DNA of 64,000 nt, taken from contig CANMZA010000002.1 in the NCBI GenBank assembly GCA_947502305.1, forward strand, positions 1,021,041-1,085,040, written 5' to 3'. Numbering within the stretch: the stretch's first letter is position 1; each line of letters starts with the position of its first letter. The stretch is from an uncultured Erythrobacter sp. (GTDB lineage: Bacteria; Pseudomonadota; Alphaproteobacteria; Sphingomonadales; Sphingomonadaceae). Below the pieces are notes generated by a model that was not told the DNA's origin, made no database searches, and saw only the letters and a program-made list of their open reading frames with translations. The translations under genes were made by a program, and so were the position numbers. Below are positions 17,150-26,595 of this stretch, one piece after another.

Positions 17150-18211
17150 TTATCGCGGCGCCTCGGTTGCTTCGATCAATTCGGCGACCAATGCCTCGAC
17201 ATCGCGGCCTTCAATCTCTGCCGCCGGGCTGAGCGTGAGGCGGTGGCGCAGCACTGGCACGGCCAGCGCCTTTACATCGTCGGGGATCGCATAAGCGCGC
17301 CCCTCCAGCGCGGCCCGCGCCCGCGCCGCATTGGCGAGCATCACCGCCGCACGCGGCGACGCACCCACGGCCAATTCAGAATGATCGCGCGTGGCGCGCA
17401 CCAATCGCACGACATATTGCGTGATTTCATCAGCGACAGTGACGTGATCCAAAGCGGAGCTAGCCGCCGCCAGCATGTCGGCATTGGCCACCGCTTTTAC
17501 GCCCAGATCGGCGGGACGCTGCGGCCCTTGTCGGCCCCCATAACTGGCGACAATGCGCGCCTCTTCCGCCTCTGTCGGATAGGGGACAAGCAATTTGAAC
17601 AAGAACCGATCAAGCTGCGCCTCTGGCAGCGGATAGACGCCTTGGTTTTCAATCGGGTTTTGCGTTGCCACAACCATAAAGCGCGGCGGCAATTGGTGGG
17701 TTTCGCCATCAAGCGTTACGCGCCGTTCCTGCATCGCCTCCAGCAAAGCGGCCTGCGTTTTGGGCGGCGTGCGATTGATCTCATCCGCCAACAGCAATTC
17801 GCAGAAAATCGGCCCGCGCGTCAGCGTGAACTCACTGGTTTGGAAATTGAACAGGTTGGACCCCAATATATCGCCGGGTAGCAAATCCGGCGTAAACTGG
17901 ATACGCCCAAAATCGAGGCCGAGAGCCGTCGAGAAAGCCTGCGCCAAAAATGTTTTTGCCGTCCCCGGCGGCCCTTCGAGCAAGACGTGGCCTTGGCTGA
18001 TTAAAGCGACCAGTAACTGATCGATCATGGCATCTTGGCCGACGATTGCTTTGGCGACTTCGGCGCGGATCGCATTGGCCAGATTGCGCACATCGCCCAA
18101 AGTCATGCCGATTTCTTGCGGTGCGTTTTGCCCGGCATTTCCAGGCGCATTTTCAGGCGTAACTTGTGGAGATGGGCTCGTTGGTGGCGGCGCAGCGGGA
18201 TCAGTGGTCAT
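17150..18211 (-). CDS. MoxR family AAA+ ATPase
   Basis: 353 residues, cytoplasmic. Walker A is GPPGTAKT (residues 80-87), Walker B is LLLADEIN, sensor 1 lies in [13 protein letters not shown] and the arginine-containing region in LPEAQLDRF. The first 30 residues are a Pro/Asn-rich tail made partly by a 12-bp repeat ([12 protein letters not shown]). MoxR ATPases act as chaperones for partners with vWA domains, here the DUF58 protein downstream. The ATG overlaps the DUF4350 gene stop. Confidence 0.93.
   Translation of the reverse strand: MTTDPAAPPPTSPSPQVTPENAPGNAGQNAPQEIGMTLGDVRNLANAIRAEVAKAIVGQDAMIDQLLVALISQGHVLLEGPPGTAKTFLAQAFSTALGLDFGRIQFTPDLLPGDILGSNLFNFQTSEFTLTRGPIFCELLLADEINRTPPKTQAALLEAMQERRVTLDGETHQLPPRFMVVATQNPIENQGVYPLPEAQLDRFLFKLLVPYPTEAEEARIVASYGGRQGPQRPADLGVKAVANADMLAAASSALDHVTVADEITQYVVRLVRATRDHSELAVGASPRAAVMLANAARARAALEGRAYAIPDDVKALAVPVLRHRLTLSPAAEIEGRDVEALVAELIEATEAPR
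18123..18158. repeat. 12-bp tandem repeat, 3 units, at the N-terminus of the MoxR gene
   Basis: Units at 18123, 18135 and 18147 (GCATTTTCAGGC and variants) encode [12 protein letters not shown] in the disordered N-terminal tail. Confidence 0.8.
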
Positions 18212-19524
18212 GTCGAAGTCTTCCCAATTTGATTTGACGCCGCTTTAGGCGTGAGTTTTTTCGTCAGTTCATTCAGCGCCTGTGCGGCGTGCAATATGTC
18301 CATCGGCTTTTGTGCATTCGTCAGCCGTGTTGCCAGACTAGAGAAGGGCTCTTCCTCTGGCAGGCGGATCGCCATCGCATTATCGATCATTTCTGCATCG
18401 GGCCGGGCAATCCCAAGCGCGCGGCCCAATCGTCTTTGGGTCAGGTTGATATAAGGCGCGGCGAGCAAGCCCAGCCGCCGGGCTCGTACAATCAGGCCCG
18501 CGCCATTGCTGACCAATCGGCGTTTGCCAAAGGCGATATCAGCGGACCCCGCCGCCGCCGGACCAAACCGTAAAAATGCGCGCCATCCCACGATCAACAT
18601 CGCCAATATTAAACACAATGTTGCGGCAAGAAACGGTGGTTGAAACGCCAAAGTCAGCAAGTTCACTGAGCCGCCCTGACCATTGAGCGTCAAATCAAAC
18701 GTCACCGAATTCATATCGCCATATCCAGCCTCTCTCACCAGAGCCAGCGCGGCGGCGGCGCGGCGGGGATCGGCGAGACCGTAATTGTTCACCAAATCGG
18801 GTTCGGTAACAAACATCGTCCAATGCGAATTTTCGTAATATTCGGTGCCATCTTCACCGATGATATTGAGCGCAATGATCCGCCCTGCGCCATCTTTAAA
18901 CACCGCCTCATGCGTGGATTTGTCGCCTGCATATTGGACCGTGCGCGTCGGCAATGTGCCCGATAGGCCCAGCCCTTCCCAAGTGGATGCTGTCTTCTCT
19001 TCAATCTGTTCAATCTGAGTGTCGAAGCCATAAGGCGCGGGCAAATTCTCCGTCCAATTCGCCGCATTGGTCCCGGTTAGAGCAACCCAATCGCTCTGCA
19101 TCCGATCTGCGTCTTCTTCGGCGATAGTGTCGGTGTCAGGTGTGCGCGCATTCCATTTCGGCAAGATCACCAGCGTTGGGCCGAGATATTCGCGGTTTTC
19201 CAGAATGGTCGCGAATTCTTCAGGGTCAGTGAAACTGGGCGGGGTTAGGATGAGCAGATCGGTCGTCTCCAATCCGTCGCGCCCACGAGAGCGCTCAACC
19301 ACATATCCTTCGCCCTCCAGCAGCTGGACCAGACCGGAATAGCCATTGATCCCATTCGCGGTGGCATGCGCCGATCCGCTGCGTTCGCGCCCGCCTGTAT
19401 CGCCGATGCCAATAAAATAGAGCATGGCGATAAACGCAGTGAAACCAACAAGCACGATTGCAAGCATAGCCCCGCGGCTGAAGGGGGAGGCCGCGCGCGC
19501 GCTTTGTGTTGCCGCGCCGCTCAT
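18208..19524 (-). CDS. DUF4350 domain membrane protein
   Basis: 438 residues. One TM near the N-terminus (about 22-42), then a periplasmic DUF4350 region with a GIN-like pattern ([20 protein letters not shown], then DLLILTPPS), a second TM around residues 260-280, and a basic cytoplasmic tail. In homologous clusters it sits between the DUF4129 and MoxR genes, as here. The ATG at 19524 overlaps the DUF4129 stop (ATGA). Function unknown. Confidence 0.83.
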   Translation of the reverse strand: MSGAATQSARAASPFSRGAMLAIVLVGFTAFIAMLYFIGIGDTGGRERSGSAHATANGINGYSGLVQLLEGEGYVVERSRGRDGLETTDLLILTPPSFTDPEEFATILENREYLGPTLVILPKWNARTPDTDTIAEEDADRMQSDWVALTGTNAANWTENLPAPYGFDTQIEQIEEKTASTWEGLGLSGTLPTRTVQYAGDKSTHEAVFKDGAGRIIALNIIGEDGTEYYENSHWTMFVTEPDLVNNYGLADPRRAAAALALVREAGYGDMNSVTFDLTLNGQGGSVNLLTLAFQPPFLAATLCLILAMLIVGWRAFLRFGPAAAGSADIAFGKRRLVSNGAGLIVRARRLGLLAAPYINLTQRRLGRALGIARPDAEMIDNAMAIRLPEEEPFSSLATRLTNAQKPMDILHAAQALNELTKKLTPKAASNQIGKTST

Positions 19525-20264
19525 ATCCGCCGTTCCTGACCGCGCGCGCCGCCTTCGATCCGTGCCAGTGCGAAATTGGCATAAGCTGAGCGGGCCGCTT
19601 CCCAATCGGCGCGTTCTAGGGATCGCAGCGCGAACAGGCTGCTTTCAACGCGCTGAGAAATTGTCGCGAAAGCCGCGCGCGCCGCCTCTGAGAGGGCTGG
19701 CAATGCCGCCAATTCGCGCGCAGTGCTGGAGGGATCGACCCAATCGGGACGCGCCTCGGCGATTTGCCCCACGCTGCGTTTGAGCAGCAAATGCGTCGCC
19801 TCATCAAAGCGTCCCTCTGCAGCCAATCGATCGGCATCTTCTAACAAGGCCGTGCTTTGCGCCCTGTCGGGTTGCCACTCTGGCTCGCTGGTCGCTTCTT
19901 TCGATTTTCGGTTCCGGCCCGCCAGAGGCCCAACCGTGCGCGCAATTAGATAGAGGACAAACACCACCACCAGCGCCAGCAGCACCCATTGAAGCACCGG
20001 CCACGACAATCCGAGAAGCGCACCAACCGGCGCCAAAATCTCGCCCAAGAACCCAAAAAAGCTGGTCAAAGCCTGTTCAAACCAACCCGGCTCATAGGGT
20101 TCTGGCAGGACAAGCTGGATTTCCTCAAATTGAATATCGCTGTCATCGCGAAGCTCGCGCCAGCTATCAGGAGCGCTGCCACTAGGCGCAGCAGAGCTCT
20201 GAGGAAGGGGAGGTTCGGCAGTTGACCCCGTGTCTGCCGGAATGATTTGCACAGCGTTCGTCAT
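19521..20264 (-). CDS. DUF4129 domain membrane protein
   Basis: 247 residues. A Pro/Ser-rich N-terminus, two adjacent hydrophobic stretches (about 70-115) and a C-terminal DUF4129 domain (DADRLAAEGRFDEATHLLLKRSVGQI, then LAALPALSEAARAAFATI). First gene of the seven-gene cluster with DUF4350, MoxR, DUF58, SpoIIM, RDD and a beta-lactamase. The transcription start should lie in 20265-20382. Role unknown; the domain fits an assembly partner in an envelope complex. Confidence 0.83.
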   Translation of the reverse strand: MTNAVQIIPADTGSTAEPPLPQSSAAPSGSAPDSWRELRDDSDIQFEEIQLVLPEPYEPGWFEQALTSFFGFLGEILAPVGALLGLSWPVLQWVLLALVVVFVLYLIARTVGPLAGRNRKSKEATSEPEWQPDRAQSTALLEDADRLAAEGRFDEATHLLLKRSVGQIAEARPDWVDPSSTARELAALPALSEAARAAFATISQRVESSLFALRSLERADWEAARSAYANFALARIEGGARGQERRI

Positions 20265-20382
20265 GCGGATCCTTTGGTGGCACGGCCCGGCGCGCGGTGC
20301 AACACACTAACGCAGCGAATCGCAACGCTTTGTTTAAGCATCAAGATGACAAATTGGGCGCCTTGCGAGCGGAGGCGTTGTT

Positions 20383-21288
20383 TCAGCCCCGCTTGCGGCC
20401 CTGAGGATAGGTACCCAGCACGCGCAATTCCTTGGAATGAAACGCGCATTCTTCCAAAGCCCGGTCCACCGCCGGGTCGCCCGGCACACCGATAATATCC
20501 GCATAAAACCGCGTCGCGGAAAAACTGGTGCCGTGTTGGTAGCTTTCCAGCTTGGTCATATTGACGCCGTTCGTCGCAAACCCGCCCATCGCTTTGTACA
20601 AAGCGGCCGGAATGTTCTTCACCTCGAAAACGAAGGTCGTCATCGCGGCCTGATCGGCGTCTACGTTCAAGAATGTCGGTCGATCGGCGAGAATGACGAA
20701 GCGGGTCATATTATCGTCGCTGTCTTCGACATGTTCCTCCGCGATTTCCAGGCCGTAAAGCTGCGCCGCAATCGCCGGCGCAATGGCCGCGATTTTGGGA
20801 TCGCCGCGTTCTTTCACATGCGCCGCAGCGCCGGCCGTATCGGCATAGCTGAGCGGGACGATCCCCCGCTCACGCAAGAAAAACCGCGATTGGCCCAGAG
20901 CCTGCGGGTGGCTGTAGGCGGCTTCGAACTGCGTGCCGGGTTCAATCGGGCCAATCGCCATCAGCGCGTGATGAATCGGCAGAAAATATTCCCCAACGAT
21001 GCTCAAACCGCTTTCTGGCAGCAAGAAGTGGATATCGGCCACGCGGCCATGTTGTGAATTTTCAATCGGGATAATTGCCTGACCCGCGCGCCCATCCTTC
21101 ACGGCCTCCAAGGCGTCTTCAAAACTGAAACATGGCAAGGGCAGGGCGTCGGGGCGCGCTTCCATCGCGGCTCTGTGCGAATTTGCGCCCGGCGACCCTT
21201 GGAATGCAATGGCGCGTGCGGGGTCATCCGCTGCGGCTTTGCGCAAATCATCGACGAGGGGTAAAGCGGGTTCTGGAAAGCTACGCAT
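20383..21288 (-). CDS. pheA: Prephenate dehydratase
   Basis: 301 residues, monofunctional enzyme of phenylalanine synthesis that turns prephenate into phenylpyruvate. The catalytic domain begins AIAFQGSPGANSH and contains PIENSQHGRVAD and the TRF motif (DDNMTRFVIL) with the catalytic Thr. The C-terminal ACT domain (FVFEVKNIPAALYKAMGGFA, then ESYQ) is where phenylalanine feedback is expected. The frame is open to a TTG at 21327, but the ATG at 21288 matches the family start. Divergent from the cytochrome c gene. Confidence 0.93.
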   Translation of the reverse strand: MRSFPEPALPLVDDLRKAAADDPARAIAFQGSPGANSHRAAMEARPDALPLPCFSFEDALEAVKDGRAGQAIIPIENSQHGRVADIHFLLPESGLSIVGEYFLPIHHALMAIGPIEPGTQFEAAYSHPQALGQSRFFLRERGIVPLSYADTAGAAAHVKERGDPKIAAIAPAIAAQLYGLEIAEEHVEDSDDNMTRFVILADRPTFLNVDADQAAMTTFVFEVKNIPAALYKAMGGFATNGVNMTKLESYQHGTSFSATRFYADIIGVPGDPAVDRALEECAFHSKELRVLGTYPQGRKRG

Positions 21289-21430
21289 AATTGCGTTGGT
21301 GCTAGTGTCCGATGGCTTAGGCGGCAAGGGGGCATGAGGCCGGGCAGAATGAATGCTTGCATTTCATGCACCGATTGGTGATGCGTTTCGCCTTGCACGG
21401 GCACGAGGGCGGCATTAAGGGGGCGCCAAC

Positions 21431-22141
21431 ATGACAGACTCAACCAATAACGACGCCGCCAATGGCGAAGCCGGCCAGAACACCGACGCGGGTTCTGGCG
21501 ATATGTTCAACACCGCAGCGGGCTGGGTGCTTTTTGCTGCCGGTCTGGGCCTTGGCCTTTCGATTGTGGCGGGCAAAGTTTTTCACGGCAATGATCCGCA
21601 GCGGCCCGACACATTGGGTTACGTGATCGAAGGCGTCGAAGAAGAAGCCGGTGCCGTCGAAATGACGATGGACGAAGCGCTGAACATGGAAGGCGTTGAT
21701 GTTTCCGCCGGTGAAAAAGTGTTCGCCAAATGCTCCGCTTGCCACACCATCGAAGCGGGCGGCGCGAATGGCGTTGGGCCAAATCTGCACGGTATTATGG
21801 GTGCAGGTGTTGGCGCGGTTTCGGGCTATGAATATTCCGGCGCAATGGCGAGCTTCGGCGGCCAATGGGGCTGGGATGAAATGAACGACTGGCTCAACAA
21901 TCCGCGCGGTTACATGGATGGGACAAAGATGGGCTTTGCCGGTCTGTCCAGCATCGAAGACCGCGCCGCTGTCGCGCTGTATATGAACGAGAATGGTTCT
22001 AACTTGGCTGTGCCGGAATATGTTTCCGTCGCTGCAGAAGAAGCCGAAGCGGTCGAAGGCGAAGAAGCCGCAGCAGAAGCGGATCAGAACGACGCCGAGG
22101 CGACCTCGGAAGAAACCGCCGCGGCGCAAGCGTCCGAATAA
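21431..22141 (+). CDS. Membrane-anchored cytochrome c (CycM/c552 type)
   Basis: 236 residues. An uncleaved N-terminal TM anchor (about 27-50) is followed by a class I cytochrome c domain: haem site CSACH (about residue 100), NGVGPNLHG, and axial Met in GTKMGF. The C-terminal 40 residues are a very acidic Glu/Ala tail. It should carry electrons between the bc1 complex and a terminal oxidase on the periplasmic face. The gene stands alone, divergent from pheA and convergent with rlmE. Confidence 0.92.
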   Translation: MTDSTNNDAANGEAGQNTDAGSGDMFNTAAGWVLFAAGLGLGLSIVAGKVFHGNDPQRPDTLGYVIEGVEEEAGAVEMTMDEALNMEGVDVSAGEKVFAKCSACHTIEAGGANGVGPNLHGIMGAGVGAVSGYEYSGAMASFGGQWGWDEMNDWLNNPRGYMDGTKMGFAGLSSIEDRAAVALYMNENGSNLAVPEYVSVAAEEAEAVEGEEAAAEADQNDAEATSEETAAAQASE

Positions 22142-22159
22142 GAGATTTGAGGTGCGGGC

Positions 22160-22825
22160 CTAGTCCCGCCCTTTAAAACCCTGAGCGACAACATACCATT
22201 CGGATGAGCCCTTGCGGCTCGCCGGGGGTTTGGCGTGTTTGACGCTGGTGAAGTGTTTCTTCAGCAGATTGAGCAATTCCGCATCGGTTCCGCCTGCCAG
22301 CACTTTGGCGATGAACGCGCCGCCTTTTTCCAGCGTTTCCACCGCGAACCATGCGCCAGCTTCCACCAATGCCATCGTGCGCAGATGGTCGGTTTGTTTA
22401 TGGCCGACAGTGTTTGCCGCCATATCAGACAGCACCAGATCAGGCGGCCCGCCCAATGCGTCTTCCAAGGCTGCGGGCGCGGCGTCGTCCATGAAATCCA
22501 TCTCAAAAATCGTGACGCCTTCAATCGGTTCGGTGGGCAAGAGGTCGATACCGACCACTGCCGCCTTGGGCGCCTTTGCCCGCACAACCTGCGCCCAGCC
22601 GCCTGGGGCAATGCCCAAATCGACCACGCGCTTTGATCCGCGAATAAGCTTAAACCGCTCGTCCAATTCCTTCAGCTTATAGGCGGCGCGGCTGCGATAA
22701 CCGTCGGCCTTGGCCTGTTTGACATAGGGGTCATTCAGCTGCCGCTCCAACCAGCGGACCTGAGAGGCAGTGCGTTTTTTCGCCGTGCGAACGCGGCGGT
22801 CGGGGTCTTTGCCAGAACGTGACAC
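22160..22825 (-). CDS. rlmE: 23S rRNA 2'-O-methyltransferase RlmE (FtsJ)
   Basis: 221 residues. It methylates the 2'-OH of a uridine in helix 92 of 23S rRNA. The N-terminal YVKQAKADGYRSRAAYKL is the FtsJ hallmark with the catalytic Lys, motif I is VVDLGIAPGGW, and the catalytic Asp is in LSDMAAN. The frame stays open far upstream, but the GTG at 22825 has AGGCGG at the right distance, and the ribosome site lies inside the end of the upstream ppx gene, whose stop is 4 bases before. The longer forms overlap ppx without family similarity. Confidence 0.93.
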   Translation of the reverse strand: MSRSGKDPDRRVRTAKKRTASQVRWLERQLNDPYVKQAKADGYRSRAAYKLKELDERFKLIRGSKRVVDLGIAPGGWAQVVRAKAPKAAVVGIDLLPTEPIEGVTIFEMDFMDDAAPAALEDALGGPPDLVLSDMAANTVGHKQTDHLRTMALVEAGAWFAVETLEKGGAFIAKVLAGGTDAELLNLLKKHFTSVKHAKPPASRKGSSEWYVVAQGFKGRD

Positions 22826-22829
22826 GGGT

Positions 22830-24116
22830 TTAGCCGCCTTTCTTAGAATGGTTGCCGTCGCCAGCAGAATAACCTGTCTGATTACCGGCCTGATGACCAG
22901 AATGACTGCGAGTTTCGTGCAGCGCTTTGAGGCTCCGCTCACTTTCGCGCTCTGCCGCCATCAGGCTGCGCAATATCCCTTCGCGTATGCCGCGGTCCGC
23001 CACGCCCAGCTTTTCCGCAGGCCACAGATCAAGGATCGATTCAAGGATTGCGCATCCCGCCACCACCAGATCGGCACGGTCTTGCCCAATACAAGGCAAA
23101 GTGCTGCGTTCATCGGGCGACATCGCCGACAGGTCAGAGCTGATCTTGCGCATCGCATGGGATGGCACAATCAAGCCGTCGACCGCTTTGCGATCGTAAT
23201 GCGGCAATTCCAGATGCAGGCTGGCCAATGTCGTCACTGTACCGCTGGTGCCGAGTAGGCGAATGTCATCCGACTTTGCAGCCTGCGCGATCCGCTCTGC
23301 AAACGGAGCAAAGCTGTCAGAGACGACCTCGCGCATCCGAGCATAGCGGGCGAGGCGCGCCTCTTTCCCGGTCCCTTCGCGTTTGACTGTATCGGTTAGC
23401 GACACGACGCCCCACGGCACGCTTTGCCAATCGAGGATGCGCGGAACACGCTTGCCGCTCTTTCCCGTCGGTTCAAGCAGGACCAGTTCGGTTGACCCGC
23501 CGCCAATGTCGAAGATCACCGCTGGCCCTTCGCCATGTTCGAGCAGGATGTGACAACCCAGAACCGCCAGCCGCGCTTCTTCTTCGGCACTGATAATGTC
23601 GAGAACAATGCCGGTTTCCTGATGCACGCGTTCAATGAAGGCCGGACCATTGGCCGCCCGCCGGCATGCCTCTGTGGCGACAGAACGAGCCAGCCGGACA
23701 TTGCGGCGGCGCAATTTGTCGGAGCAAATCATCAAAGCGCCCAGCGCCCGGTCCATTGCTTCATCGGACAATCGCCCTGTCGTCGCGAGATCTTCGCCCA
23801 GTTTCACAACCCGGCTAAACGCGTCGATCACTGTGAAATCCTTGCCCGAGGGACGCGCAATCAGCAGGCGGCAATTGTTGGTGCCCAGATCCAGAGCGGC
23901 ATAAGCCTCGCCCTTGCGGGGCGCGCCCATGGGCGTTGTTCTGCCCGATTTGGCTGTGTGGGGCGCGGGTCCGCGCGTCTTGCTGCCGCTTTTCTGGCCG
24001 GAACGTTTGCCTGGCTGGTTGGAGCGTTTGTAGCGAAAATCGGCTACTTTGCCGGACTTGCCGCCCCGTTTTTTACCAGCACGTTTCTGTGCGTCCGGCG
24101 GAAGATCATCCGCCAT
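22830..24116 (-). CDS. ppx: Ppx/GppA family phosphatase
   Basis: 428 residues. The actin-fold Ppx/GppA domain starts AALDLGTNNCRLL after a very basic, Lys/Gly/Ser-rich N-terminal tail of about 65 residues. Further motifs are SVATEACRRA, SAEEEARL, DIGGGSTEL and GTSGTVTT. It would break down polyphosphate or (p)ppGpp pentaphosphate; the sequence does not separate the two. The C-terminus carries a degenerate 12-bp repeat (GHQA-GNQT-GYSA-GDGN). It overlaps functionally with rlmE, whose ribosome site it contains. Confidence 0.88.
   Translation of the reverse strand: MADDLPPDAQKRAGKKRGGKSGKVADFRYKRSNQPGKRSGQKSGSKTRGPAPHTAKSGRTTPMGAPRKGEAYAALDLGTNNCRLLIARPSGKDFTVIDAFSRVVKLGEDLATTGRLSDEAMDRALGALMICSDKLRRRNVRLARSVATEACRRAANGPAFIERVHQETGIVLDIISAEEEARLAVLGCHILLEHGEGPAVIFDIGGGSTELVLLEPTGKSGKRVPRILDWQSVPWGVVSLTDTVKREGTGKEARLARYARMREVVSDSFAPFAERIAQAAKSDDIRLLGTSGTVTTLASLHLELPHYDRKAVDGLIVPSHAMRKISSDLSAMSPDERSTLPCIGQDRADLVVAGCAILESILDLWPAEKLGVADRGIREGILRSLMAAERESERSLKALHETRSHSGHQAGNQTGYSAGDGNHSKKGG
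22863..22910. repeat. 12-bp tandem repeat, 4 degenerate units, at the 3' end of ppx
   Basis: Units at 22863, 22875, 22887 and 22899 end in ACC and encode GHQA/GNQT/GYSA-type blocks in the C-terminal tail. Confidence 0.6.
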
Positions 24117-24286
24117 AAGTCATTCTTTCATCTCACTGACGCGCATATTGCGCCAGCACCTGAGGCAGAAGCTAACAGGGGCGCGCCATCAGAGCAAGGA
24201 AACTGGGCCTTACGCCGCGCGATGATGCCTTCTGCGCGATAGTGGACATTTGCCAGCTTGCCGCTCTGCGCGCGCGCGCCTATCTG

Positions 24287-25177
24287 ATGGCAATGACTGA
24301 CAAAAACCCTGATCAAGCCCTGACGGGCCGCAAATTCTACCCCGCTGGTGAGGAAAGCCGCTTTGCTGACGAAGCGCCCGTAAGCACGCCGCAAACGGAG
24401 CATCCTGCCTATAAGCTCGCTTTTAGCGATCACGATTTCCTGCTGCGCGACGAATTGCGCCCGGTCCGTTTTCAGCTGGAATTGCTGAAGCCGGAAATGT
24501 TGCTGGATGAGGCGCGCGTGGGTTCGACCATGGTGATGTATGGATCGGCCCGCATCCCATCGCCTGAACAAGCCCAAGCGAAGATTGACGCTGCGAAAGA
24601 CGGCAGCGAATACGAACAGAAGGTCGCGGCCAATTTGGCGGCAAAGGCGAAGTATTACGAGGAAGCGCATAAGCTCGCGCGGCTCGTCTCTGAGAAAGCG
24701 ATCATCGAAGATGGCCTGCGCCAATTCGTCGTCACAACCGGCGGCGGCCCCTCGATTATGGAGGCCGGCAATCGCGGCGCGTCGGAAGCAGGCAGCGAAT
24801 CCATCGGCCTCAATATCGTCCTGCCGCATGAGCAAGCGCCGAACCCTTATGTCACCCCCTATCTTTCGCTGAACTTCCATTATTTCGCCCTGCGCAAGAT
24901 GCATTTCTTGCTGCGCGCCCGCGCGGTTGCGGTGTTCCCGGGCGGGTTTGGTACGTTTGATGAATTCTTCGAACTGCTCACCTTGATCCAAACCGGCAAG
25001 ATGAAGCCGATCCCGATCTTGCTGTTTGGTAAGGACTTTTGGACCCGCGTCGTCGATTTTGAAGCGATTGCCGAAGAAGGCACGATTTCGAAGAAGGATC
25101 TTGAACTGTTCCGCTGGTGCGAAACGGCTGAGGATGCTTGGGCGCATATCTCCGAATTCTATGAGCTGGACGGATAG
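24287..25177 (+). CDS. LOG family protein (lysine decarboxylase-like Rossmann fold)
   Basis: 296 residues. It has GGGPSIMEAGNRGA and the PGGFGTFDE motif (family PGGxGTxxE), the signatures of nucleotide 5'-monophosphate nucleosidases (LOG), long mislabelled lysine decarboxylases. The protein is longer than plant-type LOG (about 190-220) by an N-terminal region of about 90 residues and belongs to the larger type II-like group. ATGs at 24287 and 24293 are both possible; the open frame to 24242 has no family sequence. Stands alone, divergent from ppx. Confidence 0.85.
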   Translation: MAMTDKNPDQALTGRKFYPAGEESRFADEAPVSTPQTEHPAYKLAFSDHDFLLRDELRPVRFQLELLKPEMLLDEARVGSTMVMYGSARIPSPEQAQAKIDAAKDGSEYEQKVAANLAAKAKYYEEAHKLARLVSEKAIIEDGLRQFVVTTGGGPSIMEAGNRGASEAGSESIGLNIVLPHEQAPNPYVTPYLSLNFHYFALRKMHFLLRARAVAVFPGGFGTFDEFFELLTLIQTGKMKPIPILLFGKDFWTRVVDFEAIAEEGTISKKDLELFRWCETAEDAWAHISEFYELDG

Positions 25178-25491
25178 GCAAATTGGCCGGTTTGCTCCGC
25201 AGACCGCGCCCGGCCACCTGACACACCTGACACACAGTCCAAGGGCGTAAAAGCCAAGGGGATGCCGGGCGGGGCAATTTGGGCCTGCCCGGGCCTCGAC
25301 CGCCCGCATGCTCCAATGCATGGCTGCGCCCAGTTAGGACATTGCAGAAATTTTGGCCGGGATCACACATCCTGCGCATTCTGCAACGGCGGCACTGCTG
25401 TAGGAAAATGAATTCTGCCAACGCTGGGCCAGCTCTGCGTCAGTACTGCATCAGCACCGCGTCAACGCTCCCCTGCACCAGAGCGGCGATC
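25178..25491. other. 314-bp gap without a recognised gene
   Basis: Convergent gap between the LOG gene and thiD. It holds a 9-base direct repeat (CTGACACAC twice, 25219-25237) and an 8-base inverted repeat (TTGCAGAA near 25342, TTCTGCAA near 25379). I see no convincing CDS, tRNA or intrinsic terminator. Confidence 0.6.
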
Positions 25492-26352
25492 TTAATCCAG
25501 CTTGCGCACCGCCAAATGACCCAGCGGACCGTTGCCTGCGCCAAAGCCGGGTGCTGCTTCAATCGCGCGCAGCACAAAATTGCGCCCCAGTCGCACCGCA
25601 TGTTCGAGCGGCTGGCCATGTGCCAGTAAGGTGGCGACCGCGCTGGATAAGGTGCAGCCCGTCCCGTGCGTGTGCGGCGTGTCGATCCGCGCATGGTTGA
25701 ATTGGACGCCGCGTTCTGCGCTTTCTTTGCCAGGTACAATCAGCAGATCAATAATCCGCTTATCCGGGGTGTGGCCGCCCTTTGCCAGCACGGCTGCTCC
25801 GGTGGAGGCGCTGAGCTCCTCGGCGGCGGCGGCGAGGTGGTCGCTGGTCGTAAGGTTGCGTTCCACCAAATGGCCCAGTTCAGGCAGGTTGGGCGTGATC
25901 AATGTGGCGATCGGAAACAGCAATTCGCGCATCGCGGCGATCGCTTCGGGCGCGATCAGAGCCGATCCGCTGGTCGATACCATCACCGGGTCCAGAACGA
26001 TTGGAATATCAAGCCCGCCCAATTTCTGCGCCGACAATTCCTGCGCCACATGCGCGATAATATCGGCATCATGCAGCATCCCGATCTTTACCGCATCAAC
26101 GCCAATGTCGCTGACGCAGGAGGCGATTTGCTGACCCACAACCGCGCCGGACATGGGCGCAATCGCTTGCACGCCGACGGTGTTTTGCGCGGTTACCGTG
26201 GTGATCGCGGTCATGGCGTATCCGCCCAGCATCGTGATCGTTTTGATATCCGCCTGTATCCCCGCGCCGCCGGACGAATCCGACCCGGCAATCGCCAGAA
26301 TGCGCGGCGGGCCAGATTGTGGGCGGGCGTGTGGGTTTGAGTTGTCGCTCAT
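25492..26352 (-). CDS. thiD: Hydroxymethylpyrimidine/phosphomethylpyrimidine kinase
   Basis: 286 residues, ribokinase fold. It phosphorylates HMP twice for thiamine synthesis. Visible are AGSDSSGGAGIQADIKTI at the N-terminus, DPVMVSTSG, AVLAKGGH and the catalytic region HTHGTGCTLSSA with the anion-hole GTGC. The start overlaps the stop of the DUF1272 gene by 4 bases, so it follows glmM and DUF1272 in one operon. I see no TPP riboswitch upstream, which fits its position inside an operon. Confidence 0.94.
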   Translation of the reverse strand: MSDNSNPHARPQSGPPRILAIAGSDSSGGAGIQADIKTITMLGGYAMTAITTVTAQNTVGVQAIAPMSGAVVGQQIASCVSDIGVDAVKIGMLHDADIIAHVAQELSAQKLGGLDIPIVLDPVMVSTSGSALIAPEAIAAMRELLFPIATLITPNLPELGHLVERNLTTSDHLAAAAEELSASTGAAVLAKGGHTPDKRIIDLLIVPGKESAERGVQFNHARIDTPHTHGTGCTLSSAVATLLAHGQPLEHAVRLGRNFVLRAIEAAPGFGAGNGPLGHLAVRKLD

Positions 26353-26573
26353 CCTTTGAACTTACGTTCTGTGCTGGGCGGGTATTTTTCATGCAGGGCG
26401 GCGGCGCGCGTCGGCCGGTCCATCAATTCACCGCCGCAATTGGGGCAGATGTCATCGGCGCTCTCTGCGCATTCTGCGCAAAAGGTGCATTCAAAACTGC
26501 AAATAAACGCGCCGGGTGCCTGTGCCGGCAGGCCGGCGCCGCATTTCTCACAATCGGGACGCATTTCTAGCAC
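26349..26573 (-). CDS. DUF1272 zinc-ribbon-like protein
   Basis: 74 residues with four CxxC-like pairs: CEKCG, ICSFECTFC, CAECA and CPNCGG, enough for two zinc sites. Family members usually begin MLEMRP or MLELRP, which fits the GTG at 26573 better than the internal ATG at 26564. It sits between glmM and thiD and overlaps thiD by 4 bases. Function unknown; small cysteine-rich proteins of this kind are thought to bind metal. Confidence 0.82.
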   Translation of the reverse strand: MLEMRPDCEKCGAGLPAQAPGAFICSFECTFCAECAESADDICPNCGGELMDRPTRAAALHEKYPPSTERKFKG

Positions 26574-26595
26574 GGCATAATCTTTCTTGCTGGCG

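Noticed and set aside
22150..22172. Terminator between the cytochrome c gene and rlmE
   Set aside because: The stem is only GCGGG/CCCGC and the T-run is three bases long; too weak to list.
25254..25300. TPP riboswitch near thiD
   Set aside because: The region is downstream of thiD, not upstream, and lacks the conserved CTGAGA and ACCTGA elements.
24128..25321. 397-codon open frame on the minus strand
   Set aside because: Antisense to the LOG gene, whose PGGFGTFDE motif is on the plus strand.
25178..25491. 6S RNA or other structured RNA in the LOG-thiD gap
   Set aside because: I could not fold a convincing long stem with a central bubble and see no terminator; only an 8-bp inverted repeat is present.
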